64,000 nt of DNA from Streptomyces diastatochromogenes (GTDB lineage: Bacteria; Actinomycetota; Actinomycetes; Streptomycetales; Streptomycetaceae): assembly GCA_026913215.1 (NCBI GenBank), contig JAPTYK010000001.1, positions 5,394,001 to 5,458,000 of the forward strand, given 5' to 3'. Made by a program: the position numbers and the translations under genes. Of the stretch, positions 8,514 to 20,277 are shown in pieces; position 1 is the stretch's first letter; each line of letters opens with the position of its first letter. A model generated the notes under the pieces. It saw only the letters and a program-made list of their open reading frames with translations, did no database searches and was not told the origin of the DNA.

Positions 8514-10642
8514 GTGTCTTGTCCCCGAGAAGTCCCCGAGCTGTCCCGCAGAAGGCTCCTCGCGCTGGGCGGAGGCGCCCTCGGCGTCGCCGCGGCAGGG
8601 TCGTTGCTGCCGCCGTCGTTGCAGGCGGCGATGGCCGCGGAGCCGCCCGCCGGGGGATGTCGGCGGTCCGGCACGTGGTGATCCTGATGCAGGAGAACCG
8701 TTCCTTCGACCACTACTTCGGCACCCTCCGCGGCGTCCGCGGATTCGGCGACCGCAACGCCGTGGAACTCCCCTCGGGCAAGTCCGTCTTCGAGCAGCCC
8801 GCCGCGCCCGGCCGGACCGTGCTGCCCTTCCCGATCCGCGGCGCCGCCGAGGCGCAGCAGAAGGACCTCCAGTACATCGGCGCCCTCGACCACTCCTGGA
8901 GCGGCGGCGGCAAGGCCTGGCGGGGCGGCTGGATGGACGGCTGGGTCCCGGCGAAGACCGCCGCCACCATGGCGTACTACGACCGGCAGGACATCCCGCT
9001 CCACTATGAGCTCGCCGACACCTTCACCATCTGCGACGCCTACCACTCGTCCATCCACACCTCGACGAGCCCCAACCGGAACCACCTCTGGTCCGGCTGG
9101 ACCGGCTTCGAGGCCGACGGCAGCCGTGCCGTCAGCAACGCCGCCTACGCGGAGGACACCCACCCCGGCTACGGCTGGTCCACCTACGCCGAGCGGCTCG
9201 AAGCCGCCGGGCGGAGCTGGAAGACGTACACCGAGTGGGAGAACTTCACGGACAACAACATCGAGTTCTTCACCTCCTTCAAGAAGATCGCCCGCAAGGC
9301 GCTCGCCCTCACCGGCGGGCCCGGGACGGCGGCGCACACCTTCATGGAGTCCTTCTACGCCGCCGTCCGCGACACCGAGGACCCCACCGAGCGGGCGAGG
9401 CTCCTCGGGCTCCTGGAGGAGGGCGTCGCGACCCTCACCGAGGCCGAGCGCTCCCTCTTCGAGCGCGGGCTCCGCCGCGTCGAGTCCGGCACCCTCGCCG
9501 ACGCCTTCCGCGCGGACGTCGCCGCCGGCACCCTCCCCGAGGTCTCCTACCTCGTGCCCTCCGCGATCGACTCCGAGCACCCCGGCTCCTCCTCGCCGAT
9601 CGCCTCCGCGACCCTCGTCTACAAGGTGCTCGACGCCCTCGGCGCGCACCCGGACGTCTGGCGCCACACCGTCGTCCTGATCAACTACGACGAGAACGAC
9701 GGCTTCTTCGACCACGTGCCGCCGCCGGTCCCGCCCGCCGACGACACGGACGAGCGGTGGAAGGGCCTGCCGACCGGCCTCGGCGTCCGCGTCCCGCTGC
9801 TCGTCGTCTCCCCGTGGTCGGTCGGCGGCTACGTCTGCTCCGAGACCTTCGACCACACCTCGGTGATCCGCTTCCTGGAGCGGCTCACCGGCATCGAGGA
9901 GCCCAACATCACCCCGTGGCGCCGGGCCGTCACCGGCGACCTCACCTCCGCCTTCGACTTCAAGCGGACCCGGCGGCAGCCGTCCGTCGAGCAGCCCGGC
10001 CCGGTCCCGCCCTTCACCGGGCGCTGGCGGCCCCAGCCGCCGGCCGTGCAGTCGATGCCCGTCCAGGAGCCCGGCACCCGCCCCGCCCGCCCGCTGCCGT
10101 ACCAGCCGGACGCCTCCGCGACGACCGGTGCCGGTGCCGTCACGGTCGCGCTGAGCAACCGGGGGAGGGCGAGCGCGCACTTCGCGCTCTACCCGTACGC
10201 GGGGGAGTACGCCGTCCCGCAGCACCAGGACGTCAGGGGCGAGGGGAAGTGGACCGTCCCCGTTCCGGGTGACCGCTACCGGTTCACGGTCACCGGCCCC
10301 AACGGCTTCCGGCGCGAGTTCGAGGGCCCCGCGACCGGCGGCGCCGAGCTCGTCTCCCGGATCGACCACGAGGACCGTGACCTGCACCTCACCGTGCGGA
10401 ACACCGGACCGGCCGCGGTCTCCTTCACCGTCCGGCCGCTCGGGTACGTGGACCCCGAGGATCTCGGCGCCCCCGCCGACTGGACCCGCACCGTCACCGT
10501 GAAGCCCGGGAAGACCCGTACCGTCGTCCACTCCGCCGCCGACGCGCACGGCTGGTACGACGTCGAGGTGACCGCACCGGGCGGCTTCCGCCGACGGCTC
10601 ATGGGCCACATCGAGAACGGCCGGCCGAGCGTCTCCGGCTGA
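8514..10642 (+). CDS. Tat-exported phosphocholine-type phospholipase C (frameshift after signal)
   Basis: A secreted phospholipase C of about 709 residues in the alkaline phosphatase superfamily. A twin-arginine signal (ELSRRRLLALGGGALG, ending near AMAAEPPAGG) is followed by the catalytic domain, whose start VVILMQENRSFDHYFGTL is diagnostic, and two C-terminal beta-sandwich repeats of the bacterial PLC type (near FALYPYAGEY and VRPLGYVD). A one-base loss in a G run near 8655 separates signal and enzyme. GTG at 8514 follows GGAGG with a short spacing. It hydrolyses phospholipid head groups outside the cell and could serve phosphate scavenging; no convincing PHO box was found. Confidence 0.92.
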
Positions 10643-10774
10643 GGCCCGCGCGGGGCCGGGTAGCAGGATTCCCGGCCCCGCGACGCACCCTGTGAGGATC
10701 GCCACGAAACGGGCAAACGATCACGTTTGGCTGTAACAGTGGGCGCGAGCACAGATCCAGTCAGGAGTACGTCC

Positions 10775-13014
10775 TTGGCAGCAATCGCACGGTGGTGTGT
10801 CCGTCACCGTCTCGTCGTCGTTCTCCTGTGGCTCCTCGCACTCGGCGGGACCGCCGCCGGCGCGACCCTCGCGGGCAGCGCGTACTCCAACGACTACGAG
10901 GCCCCCGGCACCGAGTCCGGCCGGGCCACCGCCCTCCTCGACCGGGGCTTCCACGGCCTCGGCGGCGACAGCGACACCATCGTCTGGCACAGCGACCGGG
11001 GCAGCGTCCGCGCCGACGCCGTCCAGGAACGCGTCGGCGACATGCTCGACGAGGTCGCCGCACTGCCCGGCATCGCCGCCGTCAGCTCCCCCTACGAGGA
11101 CGCGCGCGGCCGGATCAGCGAGGACGGGCACACCGCCTACGCGACCGTCACCTTCGACGCGCAGTCCGACGACATCCCCGAGGCCCAGGCCAAGGCCCTC
11201 GTCGCCACCGCCAAGGCCGCCGCCACGGACGACCTCCAGATCGAACTGGGCGGCAGCGCCGTCGCCCTCACCGAGGCCCCCGGCGGGCACATTGCCGAGG
11301 TCGTCGGCGTCGCCGTCGCGGCCGTCGTCCTCTTCCTGGCCTTCGGCTCGCTCGCCGCCTCCGTGCTCCCGATCGCGACCGCGCTCGTCAGCGTCGGCAT
11401 CGCGTACTCCGGGATCGTGCTCCTCGGCCACCTGATGACCGTCGCCGACTTCGCCCCCATGCTGGGCATGCTCGTCGGCCTCGGCGTCGGCATCGACTAC
11501 GCCCTCTTCATCGTCACCCGGCACCGCAGGGGCCTCAAACGCGGCCTCTCCGTCGCCGAGGCCGCCGAGACCGCCGTCGCCACCACCGGCCGCGCCGTCG
11601 TCTTCGCCGGCGCCACCGTCTGCATCGCCCTGCTCGGCATGCTGATCCTGCGGCTCAGCTTCCTCAACGGCGTCGCCATCGCCGCCTCGCTCACCGTGCT
11701 CCTCACGGTCGCCGCCTCCGTCACCCTGCTGCCCGCGCTGCTCTCCCTCATCGGCCCGCGGGCACTGTCCCGGCGCGAACGCCGGACGCTCGCCGAGCGC
11801 GGACCGCAGCCCGAGCTGCCCACCGGCTTCGCCGCCCGCTGGTCCGCCTTCGTCGAGCGCCACCCCAAGCTCCTCGGCGGCGTCGCCGTCCTCGTCATGG
11901 GCGTCCTGGCGCTGCCCACGCTCTCGCTCCACCTCGGCACCTCCGACCAGGGCAACAACCCGGCCACCGCGACCACGCGCAAGGCCTACGACCTGCTCGC
12001 CGACGGCTTCGGCCCCGGCGTCAACGGCCCGCTCACCCTCGTCGCGGGCCTCGACGGCGCCGACGACCGGCTCGCCCTCGACCAGCTGCCGGCCGCGCTC
12101 GACGCCACCAAGGGCGTCGCCTCCGTCTCCCCGGTCACGTACAACAGCGCGGGCGACACCGCCTTCCTCACCGTCGTGCCCGCCTCCTCGCCGCAGTCCC
12201 AGCAGACCAGCGAGCTCGTCGACCGGCTCCGTTCCGACGTCCTGCCGAAGGCCGGGGCAGGGACCTCCTGGAGGTCCACGTGGGCGGCGTCACCGCCTCG
12301 TACGACGACTTCGCCGGGATCATCATCGGCAAGCTGCCGCTCTTCATCGGCGTCGTCATCGCGCTCGGCTGCCTGCTGCTCCTGCTCGCCTTCCGCTCGA
12401 TCGGCATCCCGCTCAAGGCCGCCGCCATGAACGTCGCCGCCGTCGCCGGAGCCTTCGGCATCGTCGTCGCGATCTTCCAGTGGGGCTGGGGGAGCGAACT
12501 CCTCGGCCTCGGCAGCGCCGGACCGATCGAACCCTTCCTCCCCGTGATCATGGTCTCGGTCCTCTTCGGGCTCTCCATGGACTACCAGGTCTTCCTGGTC
12601 AGCCGGATGTACGAGGAGTGGCTGGAGACCGGCGACAACCGGCGGGCGGTCCGGGTCGGCCTCGCCGAGACCAGCCGCGTGATCAACTCCGCGGCGGTCA
12701 TCATGATCTCCGTCTTCCTCGCCTTCGTCCTCAGCGGCGACCGGGTCATCGCGATGTTCGGCATCGCCCTCGCGGCCGCCGTCGCCCTCGACGCCTTCAT
12801 CCTGCGCACCCTCCTCGTCCCCGCGCTCATGCACATGCTCGGCAGCGCGAACTGGTGGCTGCCGAAGTGGCTCGACCGGCTGCTGCCCCGGATCAGCATC
12901 GAACCGCCCGAGTGCCGGGAGGCCGCCGACACCCGTGCGAAGATCCCCGTACAGCGCGTGACGGCTGCGGCCGCGGAGGAGAGGAACGACGATGTTCGCG
13001 ATATCGCTGGGTGA
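10775..13014 (+). CDS. MMPL/RND-family membrane transporter (one frameshift)
   Basis: A proton-driven RND exporter of about 747 residues with the MMPL layout: one membrane helix near the N-terminus, an external loop, then five helices, repeated once. Charged motifs in the helices that close each half are visible (GVGIDYALFIVTRHR and GLSMDYQVFLVSRMYEE). The TTG at 10775 is preferred because AGGAG lies seven bases before it. A one-base loss near 12260 splits the second half. The stop overlaps the following acetyltransferase start by 23 bases, so the two are co-transcribed. Substrate unknown; family members export lipids, siderophores or drugs. Confidence 0.9.
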
Positions 13015-13549
13015 CGACGGCGCCGAGCTGAGGCCCCTGGAGCCCTGGCAGGCCGAGGAATTCCTCACCCACATGGACCGGGGCCGGGAGTTCGTCGGGC
13101 AGCACATCGGCCTCCCCGACATCGTCACGGACCTCGACTCCGCCCGCGCCTACCTCACCTCGTACGCCGAGAAGGCCGCCAACGACACCGGCCGCCTCTA
13201 TGGCATCTGGAGCGAGGGCACCCTCGTCGGCGGCGTCCTCTTCCGGACCTTCGACGTCGCGAACGGCACCGCCGAGGCGGGCTGCTGGCTGGAGCCCTCC
13301 GCCGCCGGAAAGGGCCTGATCACCCGGGCCTGCCGGGTCATCATCGACTGGGCGATCGAGGAGCGCGGCATCCACCGCGTCGAGTGGCACGCCTCCACGA
13401 AGAACGAACCCAGCATCGCCGTCGCCCGCCGCCTCGGCATGACCCAGGAGGGCGTCGTACGGGAGAACTACCTGTACCGCGGCCACCGCAGCGACACCGC
13501 GATCTGGGCCGTCCTCGCCCCCGAATGGCGCGCGGCGAAGACGTCCTGA
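12992..13549 (+). CDS. RimJ/RimL-type GNAT acetyltransferase
   Basis: A 185-residue acetyltransferase of the family that modifies ribosomal-protein N-termini or small amines. The acetyl-CoA-binding region (CWLEPSAAGKGLITRAC) and the late motif HASTKNEPSIAVARRLGM plus REN(YL)YRGH are characteristic of RimL-like members. The ATG at 12992 lies inside the end of the MMPL gene and follows a GAGGAGAGG ribosome site. Frame intact. Substrate cannot be told from sequence; linkage to an exporter might suggest acetylation of the exported compound, but this is speculative. Confidence 0.9.
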   Translation: MFAISLGDDGAELRPLEPWQAEEFLTHMDRGREFVGQHIGLPDIVTDLDSARAYLTSYAEKAANDTGRLYGIWSEGTLVGGVLFRTFDVANGTAEAGCWLEPSAAGKGLITRACRVIIDWAIEERGIHRVEWHASTKNEPSIAVARRLGMTQEGVVRENYLYRGHRSDTAIWAVLAPEWRAAKTS

Positions 13550-13560
13550 GCCCCTCCCCG

Positions 13561-13600
13561 GGCGGGTCGCAGGGGCACCTGAGGTGCCTGGGGACCCGCC
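13561..13600. terminator. Long hairpin after the acetyltransferase
   Basis: Outer arms GGCGGGTC and GACCCGCC are exact complements, and inside them GGCACC-TGA-GGTGCC forms a second stem. It begins 11 bases after the acetyltransferase stop. No T run, as is common in Streptomyces. Confidence 0.7.
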
Positions 13601-13743
13601 TAAGGACCCCCTAGGGCCCTCCTAAGGACCCCCGTACCCCGAACATGCGGCACTCGCCCGATGTGACGACACCCCCTGGGAAACGAAAGTAGAGGCATCG
13701 CAAGAGAGCGATACCGAAACCGAAGAAACCCAGGGAGCACACG

Positions 13744-13930
13744 ATGTTCGAGTACGAACTCCACACCATGCACCACGCCGAGCTCGTCGCCGAGGCCGCC
13801 GCCCACCGCTTGGCCCACGAGGCCCCCGCCACCCACAAGGGCCTGCGCCTCTTCGGCATCCGGCTCGGGGCCACCACGCGCAGGCGCAGCCGGCCGACGG
13901 CGGCCGCGGTCGCTTCACCAAGGCCGCGTG
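13744..13930 (+). CDS. Small conserved-looking protein (one frameshift)
   Basis: About 62 residues beginning MFEYELHTMHHAELVAEAAA with a His/Ala-rich amphipathic helix, then KGLRLFGIRLG and a basic tail. Restoring one G to a run near 13883 gives an ending RGRFTKAA and a stop at 13930. The ATG follows CCAGGGAG. Small proteins of this shape (MFEYE..) recur in Streptomyces, in my recollection, without known function. An ATCGC-N6-GCGAT inverted repeat (13697-13712) lies in its leader. It sits 35 bases before the LAL regulator on the same strand. Confidence 0.68.
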
Positions 13931-13964
13931 ACCCCTTATGAGCGACGGCAAGGAAGTCTGTGCG

Positions 13965-16900
13965 ATGCTCGGCGCCGTGGAGACCAGGTCAGTCAGCCCC
14001 GTCTTCGTCGGCCGCGCCGGCGAACTCACCGCCCTCACCGAGGCGCTCTCCCGCGCGACAGCGGGAGAGCCCCAGGCCCTGCTCATCGGCGGTGAGGCGG
14101 GCGTCGGCAAGACCCGGCTCATCGAGGAGTTCCTCGACACGGCCTGCGAGCGGGACGCCGTCGTCGCCCTCGGCGGCTGCGTCGAACTCGGCGCCGACGG
14201 ACTCCCCTTCGCCCCTTCGCCTCCGCCCTGCGCGCCCTGCGCCGCCGCCTCCCCGAAGAACTCACCGCCGCCGCCGACGGCCACGAGGGCGAACTCGCCC
14301 GCCTGCTGCCCGAACTGGGCGACCCCGGCAGCCACGAGCCCGCCGACGAGGACTCCACCGCCCGCCTCTTCGAACTGACCGTGCGGCTCCTGGAACGGCT
14401 CGCCGCCGACCGCACGATCGTGCTCGTCCTGGAAGACCTGCACTGGGCCGACACCTCCACCCGGCACCTGTTCACGTACCTCCTGCGCACCCTGCGCCGC
14501 GGCCGGATCGTGGTCGTCGCCAGCTACCGCGCCGACGACATCCACCGCCGCCACCCGCTGCGCCCCCTCCTCGCCGAACTCGACCGGCTCCGCACCATCC
14601 GCCGCATCGAACTCGCCCGCTTCACCCGCACCGAGGTGCACCGCCAGCTCACCGGCATCCTCGCCGCCGAACCCGACCCCGGACTCGTCGAAGAGGTCTT
14701 CGAACGCTCCGACGGCAACGCCTTCTTCGTCGAGGAGCTCGTCGTCTCCCACGAGGCCGGCTGCGCCGCGGGCCAGCTCAGCGACTCCCTGCGCGACCTC
14801 CTGCTCGTCCGGGTCGAGACGCTCCCCGAAGCCGCCCAGCGGGTCGCCAGGATCGTCGCCGAGGGCGGCTCCACCGTCGAGTACGGACTCCTCGCCGCCG
14901 TCGCCCGGCTCCCCGAGGACGAACTCATCGAGGCCCTGCGCGCCTGCGTCGGCAAGAACATCCTCCTCGCCGTCCCCGACGGCGACGGCTACCGCTTCCG
15001 CCACTCCCTCGTCCGCGAGGCCGTCAGCGACGACCTGCTGCCCGGCGAACGCTCCCGCCTCAACCGCCGCTACGCCGAGGCCCTCGAAGCCGACCCCGGA
15101 CTCGTCCGCGCCCACGAGCGGACCACCCGCCTCGCCACGTACTGGTACCACGCGCACGACCCCGAGAAGGCCCTCCCCGCCGTCCTCCGGGCCTCCGTCG
15201 AGACCCGCAAGCGCCACGCCTACGCCGAGCAGCTCAGCCTCCTCGAACGGGCCATGGAACTGTGGGACAAGGTCCCCGCCGGGACGCGCGACTCCCTGCG
15301 CCCCATGGACTACGCCGACGCGTACCCCGCCTGCGGCTGCGACCCCGACACCGGCTCGCTGCGCTTCCTCGACCTGCTCGCCGAGGCCGCCGTCGCCGCC
15401 CGGCTCAGCGGCGAACGGGAACGGGCCTCGAAGATCTGCCGCACGGCCCTGCGGATCCTCGACGACGCCGAGAACGACCCGCTGCGCGCCGCCTGGTTCT
15501 GGACCGAGATGGCCCGGCTCCAGTCCAACCTCGGCAAGGGCGACGGCTGGGCCGAGATCGCCCGCGCCCAGGAACTCGTCAAGGGCCTCCCGCCGTCCGC
15601 CGTCCACGCCACCGTCCTCGTCGGCGCGGCCGGCTGGGGCATGCTGCGCAACCCCGGCCCCGAGGCGCTCGCCGCCGCCGAACGCGCCGTCGAGTACGCC
15701 CGGTTCGTCAAGGCCGAACCCATCGAGCTGAACGCCCGGATCACCCTCGGCACCATCATGGTCTCCGCCGGCGACACCGAGGGCGGACTCGCCACGATCC
15801 ACGCGGCACGCGAACGGACCGTCGCCCTCGGCCAGTTCCACGAGGCCGCCCGCGCCCATGTGAACCTCTCCTCCTCCATGGAGGCGCTCGGCCGCTCCCG
15901 CGAGGCCGTCGACACCGCCGTCACCGGCATCGAACTGGCCCGCTCCCGCGGCCTCGTCGACAGCGCGGGCTGGATCCGCGCCAACCTCGCCGAATCCCTC
16001 CTCGCGCTCGGCGAATGGGACCGCAGCAAGGAGGAGGCCGAGGAACTGCTCCGCTCCGGGGCCGGCAGCACCAAGCCCGGCGGCACGGCCCTGCTCCAGC
16101 TCGCCCACCTCGCCGTCGACCGCGGCGAACCCGCCAAGGCCGCCGCGCACCTCGCCGAGGCCCGCGCCCGCTACGGCACCCGCGACCCGATCCCGCAGTA
16201 CACCCTGCCCATGGCCCAGGCCGAGATCTCCATCGCCGCCGCCGAGGGCCGCCTCGCGGACGTGCGGGACCAGCTCGCCGGCCTCGCGGAGACCGGCTTC
16301 CCGCCCGGCACCCACCGCTACGGCTGGCCGCTCGTCCTCACCGCGATCACCGCCGAGGCCGACAGCCGCGGACTGCCCGCCGCCGACGAGGGGCGCGCCG
16401 CCGCGATCGACCGGGTCCGCCGCTGCGTCCGCGCCCTCGCCACCCCGGCCCCCGTCTGGGAGGCCTACTCCGGCAGGTCTCCGAGGAACTCGCCCGCGCC
16501 GAGGGCCGCGAGACCGCCGCCCGCTGGGCCGAGGTCACCGCCGCCTGGGAGCCGCTCGAACGCCCGCACCAGCTGGCCCGCGCCCGGCACCGCCTCGCCG
16601 ACGCGCTGCTCGTCGAGGGAGGCCGCCGCGAGGAGGCCACGGCCCTGCTCCGCGAGGCCCACGCCACCGCCGTACGGCTCGGTGCCCGCCCGCTCCGCGA
16701 GGACGTCGAACTCCTCGCCGCCCGCGCCCGCCTCTCCTCGCCCCGGAGCGGCAGGCCCCGGCACCGGCGGAGCCTGGGGACGACAGCTTCGGCCTCACGC
16801 CCCGGGAGCAGGACGTGCTGCGCCTGGTCGCGGACGGCCGCACCAACCGTCAGATCGCCGAGGAGCTGTTCATCTCGCCGAAGACGGCCAGCGTCCACGT

Positions 16901-16991
16901 CTCCAACATCCTCGCCAAGCTCGGCGTCGCGGGCCGGGGGGAGGCCGCCGCCCTGGCCCACCGGCTGCACCTGCTCGACACGCCGCTCTGA
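13965..16991 (+). CDS. LAL-type LuxR transcriptional regulator (three frameshifts)
   Basis: A large ATP-binding LuxR-family regulator of about 1,009 residues. The N-terminal AAA domain has Walker A GGEAGVGKTRL and Walker B VLVLEDLHWAD; a long alpha-helical TPR-like middle (LERAMELWDKV, GRSREAVDTAVTG) follows; the last 65 residues are a LuxR helix-turn-helix (LTPREQDVLRLVADG, SPKTASVHVSNILAKLG). Frameshifts near 14215, 16468 and 16770 fit loss of single bases from C or G runs. ATG 13965 is preferred to 13938 because AAGGAAG precedes it. Its stop is ten bases from the convergent dehydrogenase stop. Target genes unknown. Confidence 0.9.
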
Positions 16992-17000
16992 GCCCCGGCG

Positions 17001-18110
17001 CTACTTCACGTCGAGGCGGAGGATCCGGTCGTCCCCGGGCCGGGCGTGCCCCGGGTGTCGGTCTCGCTGGTCACCAGCCAGAGCCGCCCGTCGCCCGCCG
17101 CGAGGACCGTGCGCAGGCGTCCGTACGTGCCCGTGAGGAGGCCTCGGGCTCTCCGGAGCGCTTCGCCCCGGAGAGCGGGACGCGCCACAGCCGCTCGCCC
17201 CGGAGCGCGGCCATCCAGATCGCGCCCCGGGCGTAGGCGATGCCGCTGGGGAGGCCTCCGAGGTCGGCCACTGGGCCACCGGGTCCACGAGGCCGGGCTT
17301 CCCGGCCCGGCCCTCGGCCAGCGGCCAGCCGTAGTTCCGCCCCGGCTCGATCAGGTTCAGCTCGTCCCAGGTGTTCTGCCCGAACTCCGACGCCCACAGC
17401 CGGCCCGCCGGGTCCCAGGCGAGCCCTGCACGTTGCGGTGCCCGTACGAGTACACCACCGAGCCCGGGAAGGGTTGCCCGGCGCGGGCGGCCCTCCGGCG
17501 TCATCCGCAGGATCTTCCCGCCGAGCGAGGACCGGTCCTGGGCGAGGCCGGTCCGGCCCGTCTCGCCCGTCCCCGCGTACAGCATCCCGTCCGGCCCGAA
17601 CGCGATCCGGCCGCCGTTGTGGACGGACCCCTTCGGGATGCCGGTGAGCACCGGCTCCGGCGGGCCGAGCCGGTCGCCCTCTCCGCCGCCGTACCGCATG
17701 CGCACGACGCGGTTGTCCGAGGCGGCCGTCAGATACGCGTACACCCAGCCGTCCCGCACCGCGAGCCCCAGGAGCCCGCCCTCACCGCCCGGGACCACCC
17801 CCGGCACCTCGCCGAGCGGGGTCTTCGCGCCGGTCCGCCCGTCGATCCGGGTGATCGTCCGCTCGTCCCGGGAGGAGACCAGCAGGTCCCCGCCGGGCAG
17901 CTCCGCGAGGCCCCAGGGCGACTTCAGGCCCTCCGTGAGGGTGCCCGCGACCGAGACCCGGGCGGCGGAGGACGGGGACGCGGAGGAGGGGGACGCGGAG
18001 GACGTCGTCGGTGGGGCCGTGCCTCCTCCCGTGCCGCCCGAGGAGCACCCGGCCACCAGCACGAGCACGGCGGCGCCCCACAGGGCCTTCACCACAACAG
18101 GACGGCTCAC
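17001..18110 (-). CDS. Lipoprotein of the glucose/sorbosone (PQQ-type) dehydrogenase family, several frameshifts
   Basis: A secreted lipoprotein of about 370 residues. The signal ends in a lipobox (LVAGCSS), followed by a Ser/Pro-rich linker and a six-bladed propeller of the soluble sugar dehydrogenase family: SPWGLAELPGGDLLVSSRDE, then GGLLGLAV, GGRIAFGPDGMLYAGTGE and the expected ASEFGQNTWDELN and GRNYGWP segments. At least four frameshifts lie between 17040 and 17500, giving a badly broken 3' half. GTG start at 18110. Such proteins oxidise sugars with PQQ or serve other roles; whether PQQ is made is unknown. Convergent with the LAL gene. Confidence 0.85.
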   Translation of the reverse strand: MSRPVVVKALWGAAVLVLVAGCSSGGTGGGTAPPTTSSASPSSASPSSAARVSVAGTLTEGLKSPWGLAELPGGDLLVSSRDERTITRIDGRTGAKTPLGEVPGVVPGGEGGLLGLAVRDGWVYAYLTAASDNRVVRMRYGGGEGDRLGPPEPVLTGIPKGSVHNGGRIAFGPDGMLYAGTGETGRTGLAQDRSSLGGKILRMTPEGRPRRATLPGLGGVLVRAPQRAGLAWDPAGRLWASEFGQNTWDELNLIEPGRNYGWPLAEGRAGKPGLVDPVAQWPTSEASPAASPTPGARSGWPRSGASGCGASRSPGRSAPESPRPPHGHVRTPAHGPRGGRRAALAGDQRDRHPGHARPGDDRILRLDVK

Positions 18111-18226
18111 GGTCCGGTGCCCTTCGACGAGTCGAGCGGTACCCCTCCTGATACCCCGCCCGCCCCGCGCGGCGCTCGGTCCGGTCCGGCGCTCGGTCCT
18201 GTCCGGCGCCCGGTCCCGTCCGGCGC

Positions 18227-19231
18227 TCAGTCCCAGGAGCCGCGCGGCGCCGGGAGCGCCGCGATCTCCGCCAGGTCCTCCGCCGTGAGCCGCAGGGAGG
18301 CGGCGCGGGCGTTCTCGACGGCCCACCGCTCCCGCTTCGCCCCCGGCACCGGCACGACGTGCCGGCCGAGGCCGAGCACCCACGCGAGCGCCACCTGTGC
18401 CGGGGTGACGCCCGCGCCGTGCCGGGCGGCCACGCGGCGCAGGCCCGCGACGATCGGCTGGTTCGCCGCCATCATCTCGGCCGTGAAGCGGGGTGCCGGG
18501 CCCGCGGGTCGTCCGGCTCGAAGCCGCCGCCCGGGGTCAGCGTCCCGGTGAGGAAGCCGTTCCCCAGCGGCATGGCCGCGAGGAAGCCGACGCCCCGCGC
18601 CGCGCACCAGGGAGGAGCCGCGCCAGCGACTCCTGGGACCACACCGACAGCTCCGCCTCCACCGCCGCCACCGGGAAGACCTGCTGGATCCGGTCCAGTT
18701 GGCGGATCGTTCCCTCGTACGGATCGGTCCCGCGCCGGACCGGGCGGGCCCCACGGCGCAGAGGCCGAGCGCCCGCACCTTGCCCGCCGACACCAGTTCG
18801 GCCATGGCGCCCCAGGTCTCCTCGACCGGCACCTCGGGGTCCGCCCGGTGGAGCTGGTAGAGGTCGATGACATCGGTCTGGAGCCGGCGCAGCGAGGCGT
18901 CGCAGGCCCGGCGCACGTACCCCGGGCGGCCGTTGGCGACCACGTGGCGCCGCTCGCCGCCGTCGCCGACGAGCAGCCCGCACTTCGTCGAGACGAAGGC
19001 CTCGGACCGCCGCTCCTTCAACGCCCGTCCCACGAGCAGCTCGTTGGTGAACGGTCCGTACATGTCGGCGGTGTCGAGCAGGCTCACCCCGGCGTCGAGC
19101 GCCGCGTGCACGGTCCGCAGCGAGCGGTCCCCCCGCTGTTCCGAACGGCTGTACGCCCAGCTCATCGGCATGCACCCCAGGCCGATCGCACCCACGCCGA
19201 GCGCCGTCGCCCCGATAGTCCTGCGCTCCAC
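18227..19231 (-). CDS. Aldo/keto reductase (frameshifted in the middle)
   Basis: An NADPH-dependent aldo/keto reductase of about 335 residues of the AKR YajO/YhdN-like type. The N-terminal block (GATALGVGAIGLGCMPMSW) and the tetrad residues are visible: Asp and Tyr in DTADMYGP, Lys in STKCGL, His in YQLHRADPEVP. The C-terminal cofactor region reads VPVPGAKR. Frameshifts between 18500 and 18745 scramble about 80 residues. The GTG at 19231 follows GGGAGGGG on the coding strand. It lies 75 bases from the divergent dehydrogenase gene; the physiological substrate is unknown. Confidence 0.88.
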   Translation of the reverse strand: MERRTIGATALGVGAIGLGCMPMSWAYSRSEQRGDRSLRTVHAALDAGVSLLDTADMYGPFTNELLVGRALKERRSEAFVSTKCGLLVGDGGERRHVVANGRPGYVRRACDASLRRLQTDVIDLYQLHRADPEVPVEETWGAMAELVSAGKVRALGLCAVGPARSGAGPIRTRERSANWTGSSRSSRWRRWRRSCRCGPRSRWRGSSLVRGAGRRLPRGHAAGERLPHRDADPGRRLRAGRPAGPAPRFTAEMMAANQPIVAGLRRVAARHGAGVTPAQVALAWVLGLGRHVVPVPGAKRERWAVENARAASLRLTAEDLAEIAALPAPRGSWD

Positions 19232-19306
19232 CTGCCGGTACCCCTCCCTGTGCCGTCCCCCAAAGTAACCAATGGAGCGCGGGATTCTTCGCATAGCCTC
19301 CCGGTC

Positions 19307-20269
19307 ATGAGATTCGAAGACACGACCGCTGACGTGTGGCTTCCGATTCCGGCGGACGAGATCGAGGGACTCCCCGAGCCGGGCGCGGCGGGCCTGAACT
19401 ACCGCTTCTGGGACGGCGGTCCCGATTTCCCGCCGATCCGGCGCACTGCGCCTTCTACGTCGTCCCGTACATGAAGGGCTCGGAGATCGCCGTACGGCCG
19501 CTGGCCGGGATGACCTCCCTCCGGGTCGTGCAGACCCTGTCCGCCGGCATCGACCACGTCACCCCGGGCATCGGCTCGCTGCGGCCGGGGGTCGCCCTCT
19601 GCAACGCGAAGGGCGTCCACGAGGCCAGCACCGCCGAGCTGACGCTCGCCCTGATCCTCGCCTCGCTGCGCGGCATCCCGGGCTTCGTGCGCGGCCAGGA
19701 CGCCGAGGAGTGGCGGGCGGGCTTCTACCCGGCGCTCGCCGACAAGACCGTCCTGATCGTCGGCTACGGATCGATCGGCGCCGCCATCGAGGACCGGCTC
19801 GCACCCTTCGAGTGCGCGCGGGTGGCGCGTCGCACGCTCCGCGCGCACCACAGGGCGCGGCCCGGTGCACGCCCTGGCGGACCTGCCGGCGCTGCTCCCG
19901 GAGGCGGACGTGGTCGTGCTGTCCACTCCGCTCACGCCGGAGACCACCCGTCTGGCCGACGCCGGGTTCCTCGCGCGGATGAAGGACGGGGCGCTCCTGG
20001 TGAACGTCGCCCGGGGCCCGGTCGTCGACACGGCCGCGCTGCTCAAGGAGGTCGAGAACGGTCGGATCACGGCGGCGCTCGACGTCACCGACCCCGAACC
20101 GCTGCCGGCCGGGCACCCCCTGTGGCACGCTCCCGGTGTCCTGATCAGCCCCCATGTGGGAGGTTCCACTTCGGCCTTCATGCCGAGGGCGAAGCGGCTG
20201 ATCGCGGGACAGCTGCGGAGGTTCGCGGAGGGCGGGGAACTGGCCAACGTCCTCCTCACCACCGGCTGA
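19307..20269 (+). CDS. D-isomer-specific 2-hydroxyacid dehydrogenase (two frameshifts)
   Basis: An NAD-dependent dehydrogenase of about 321 residues that interconverts 2-keto and D-2-hydroxy acids. The nucleotide loop GYGSIG, the catalytic Arg in NVARGPVVD, the Glu in VTDPEPLPAGHPLW and the catalytic His in SPHVGGST are all present. Frameshifts near 19437 and 19825 break the N-terminal and cofactor domains; adding single bases restores them. ATG at 19307. It is divergent from the aldo/keto reductase, and both are followed or flanked by hairpins, so it is likely its own transcription unit. Confidence 0.88.
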
Positions 20270-20277
20270 CCCCTGGG

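Noticed and set aside
10721..11932. Long open frames opposite real genes, such as the minus-strand frame across the MMPL gene
   Set aside because: They are artefacts of high G+C third positions: Gly/Ala/Asp/Arg-rich sequences without motifs, opposite genes with clear families.
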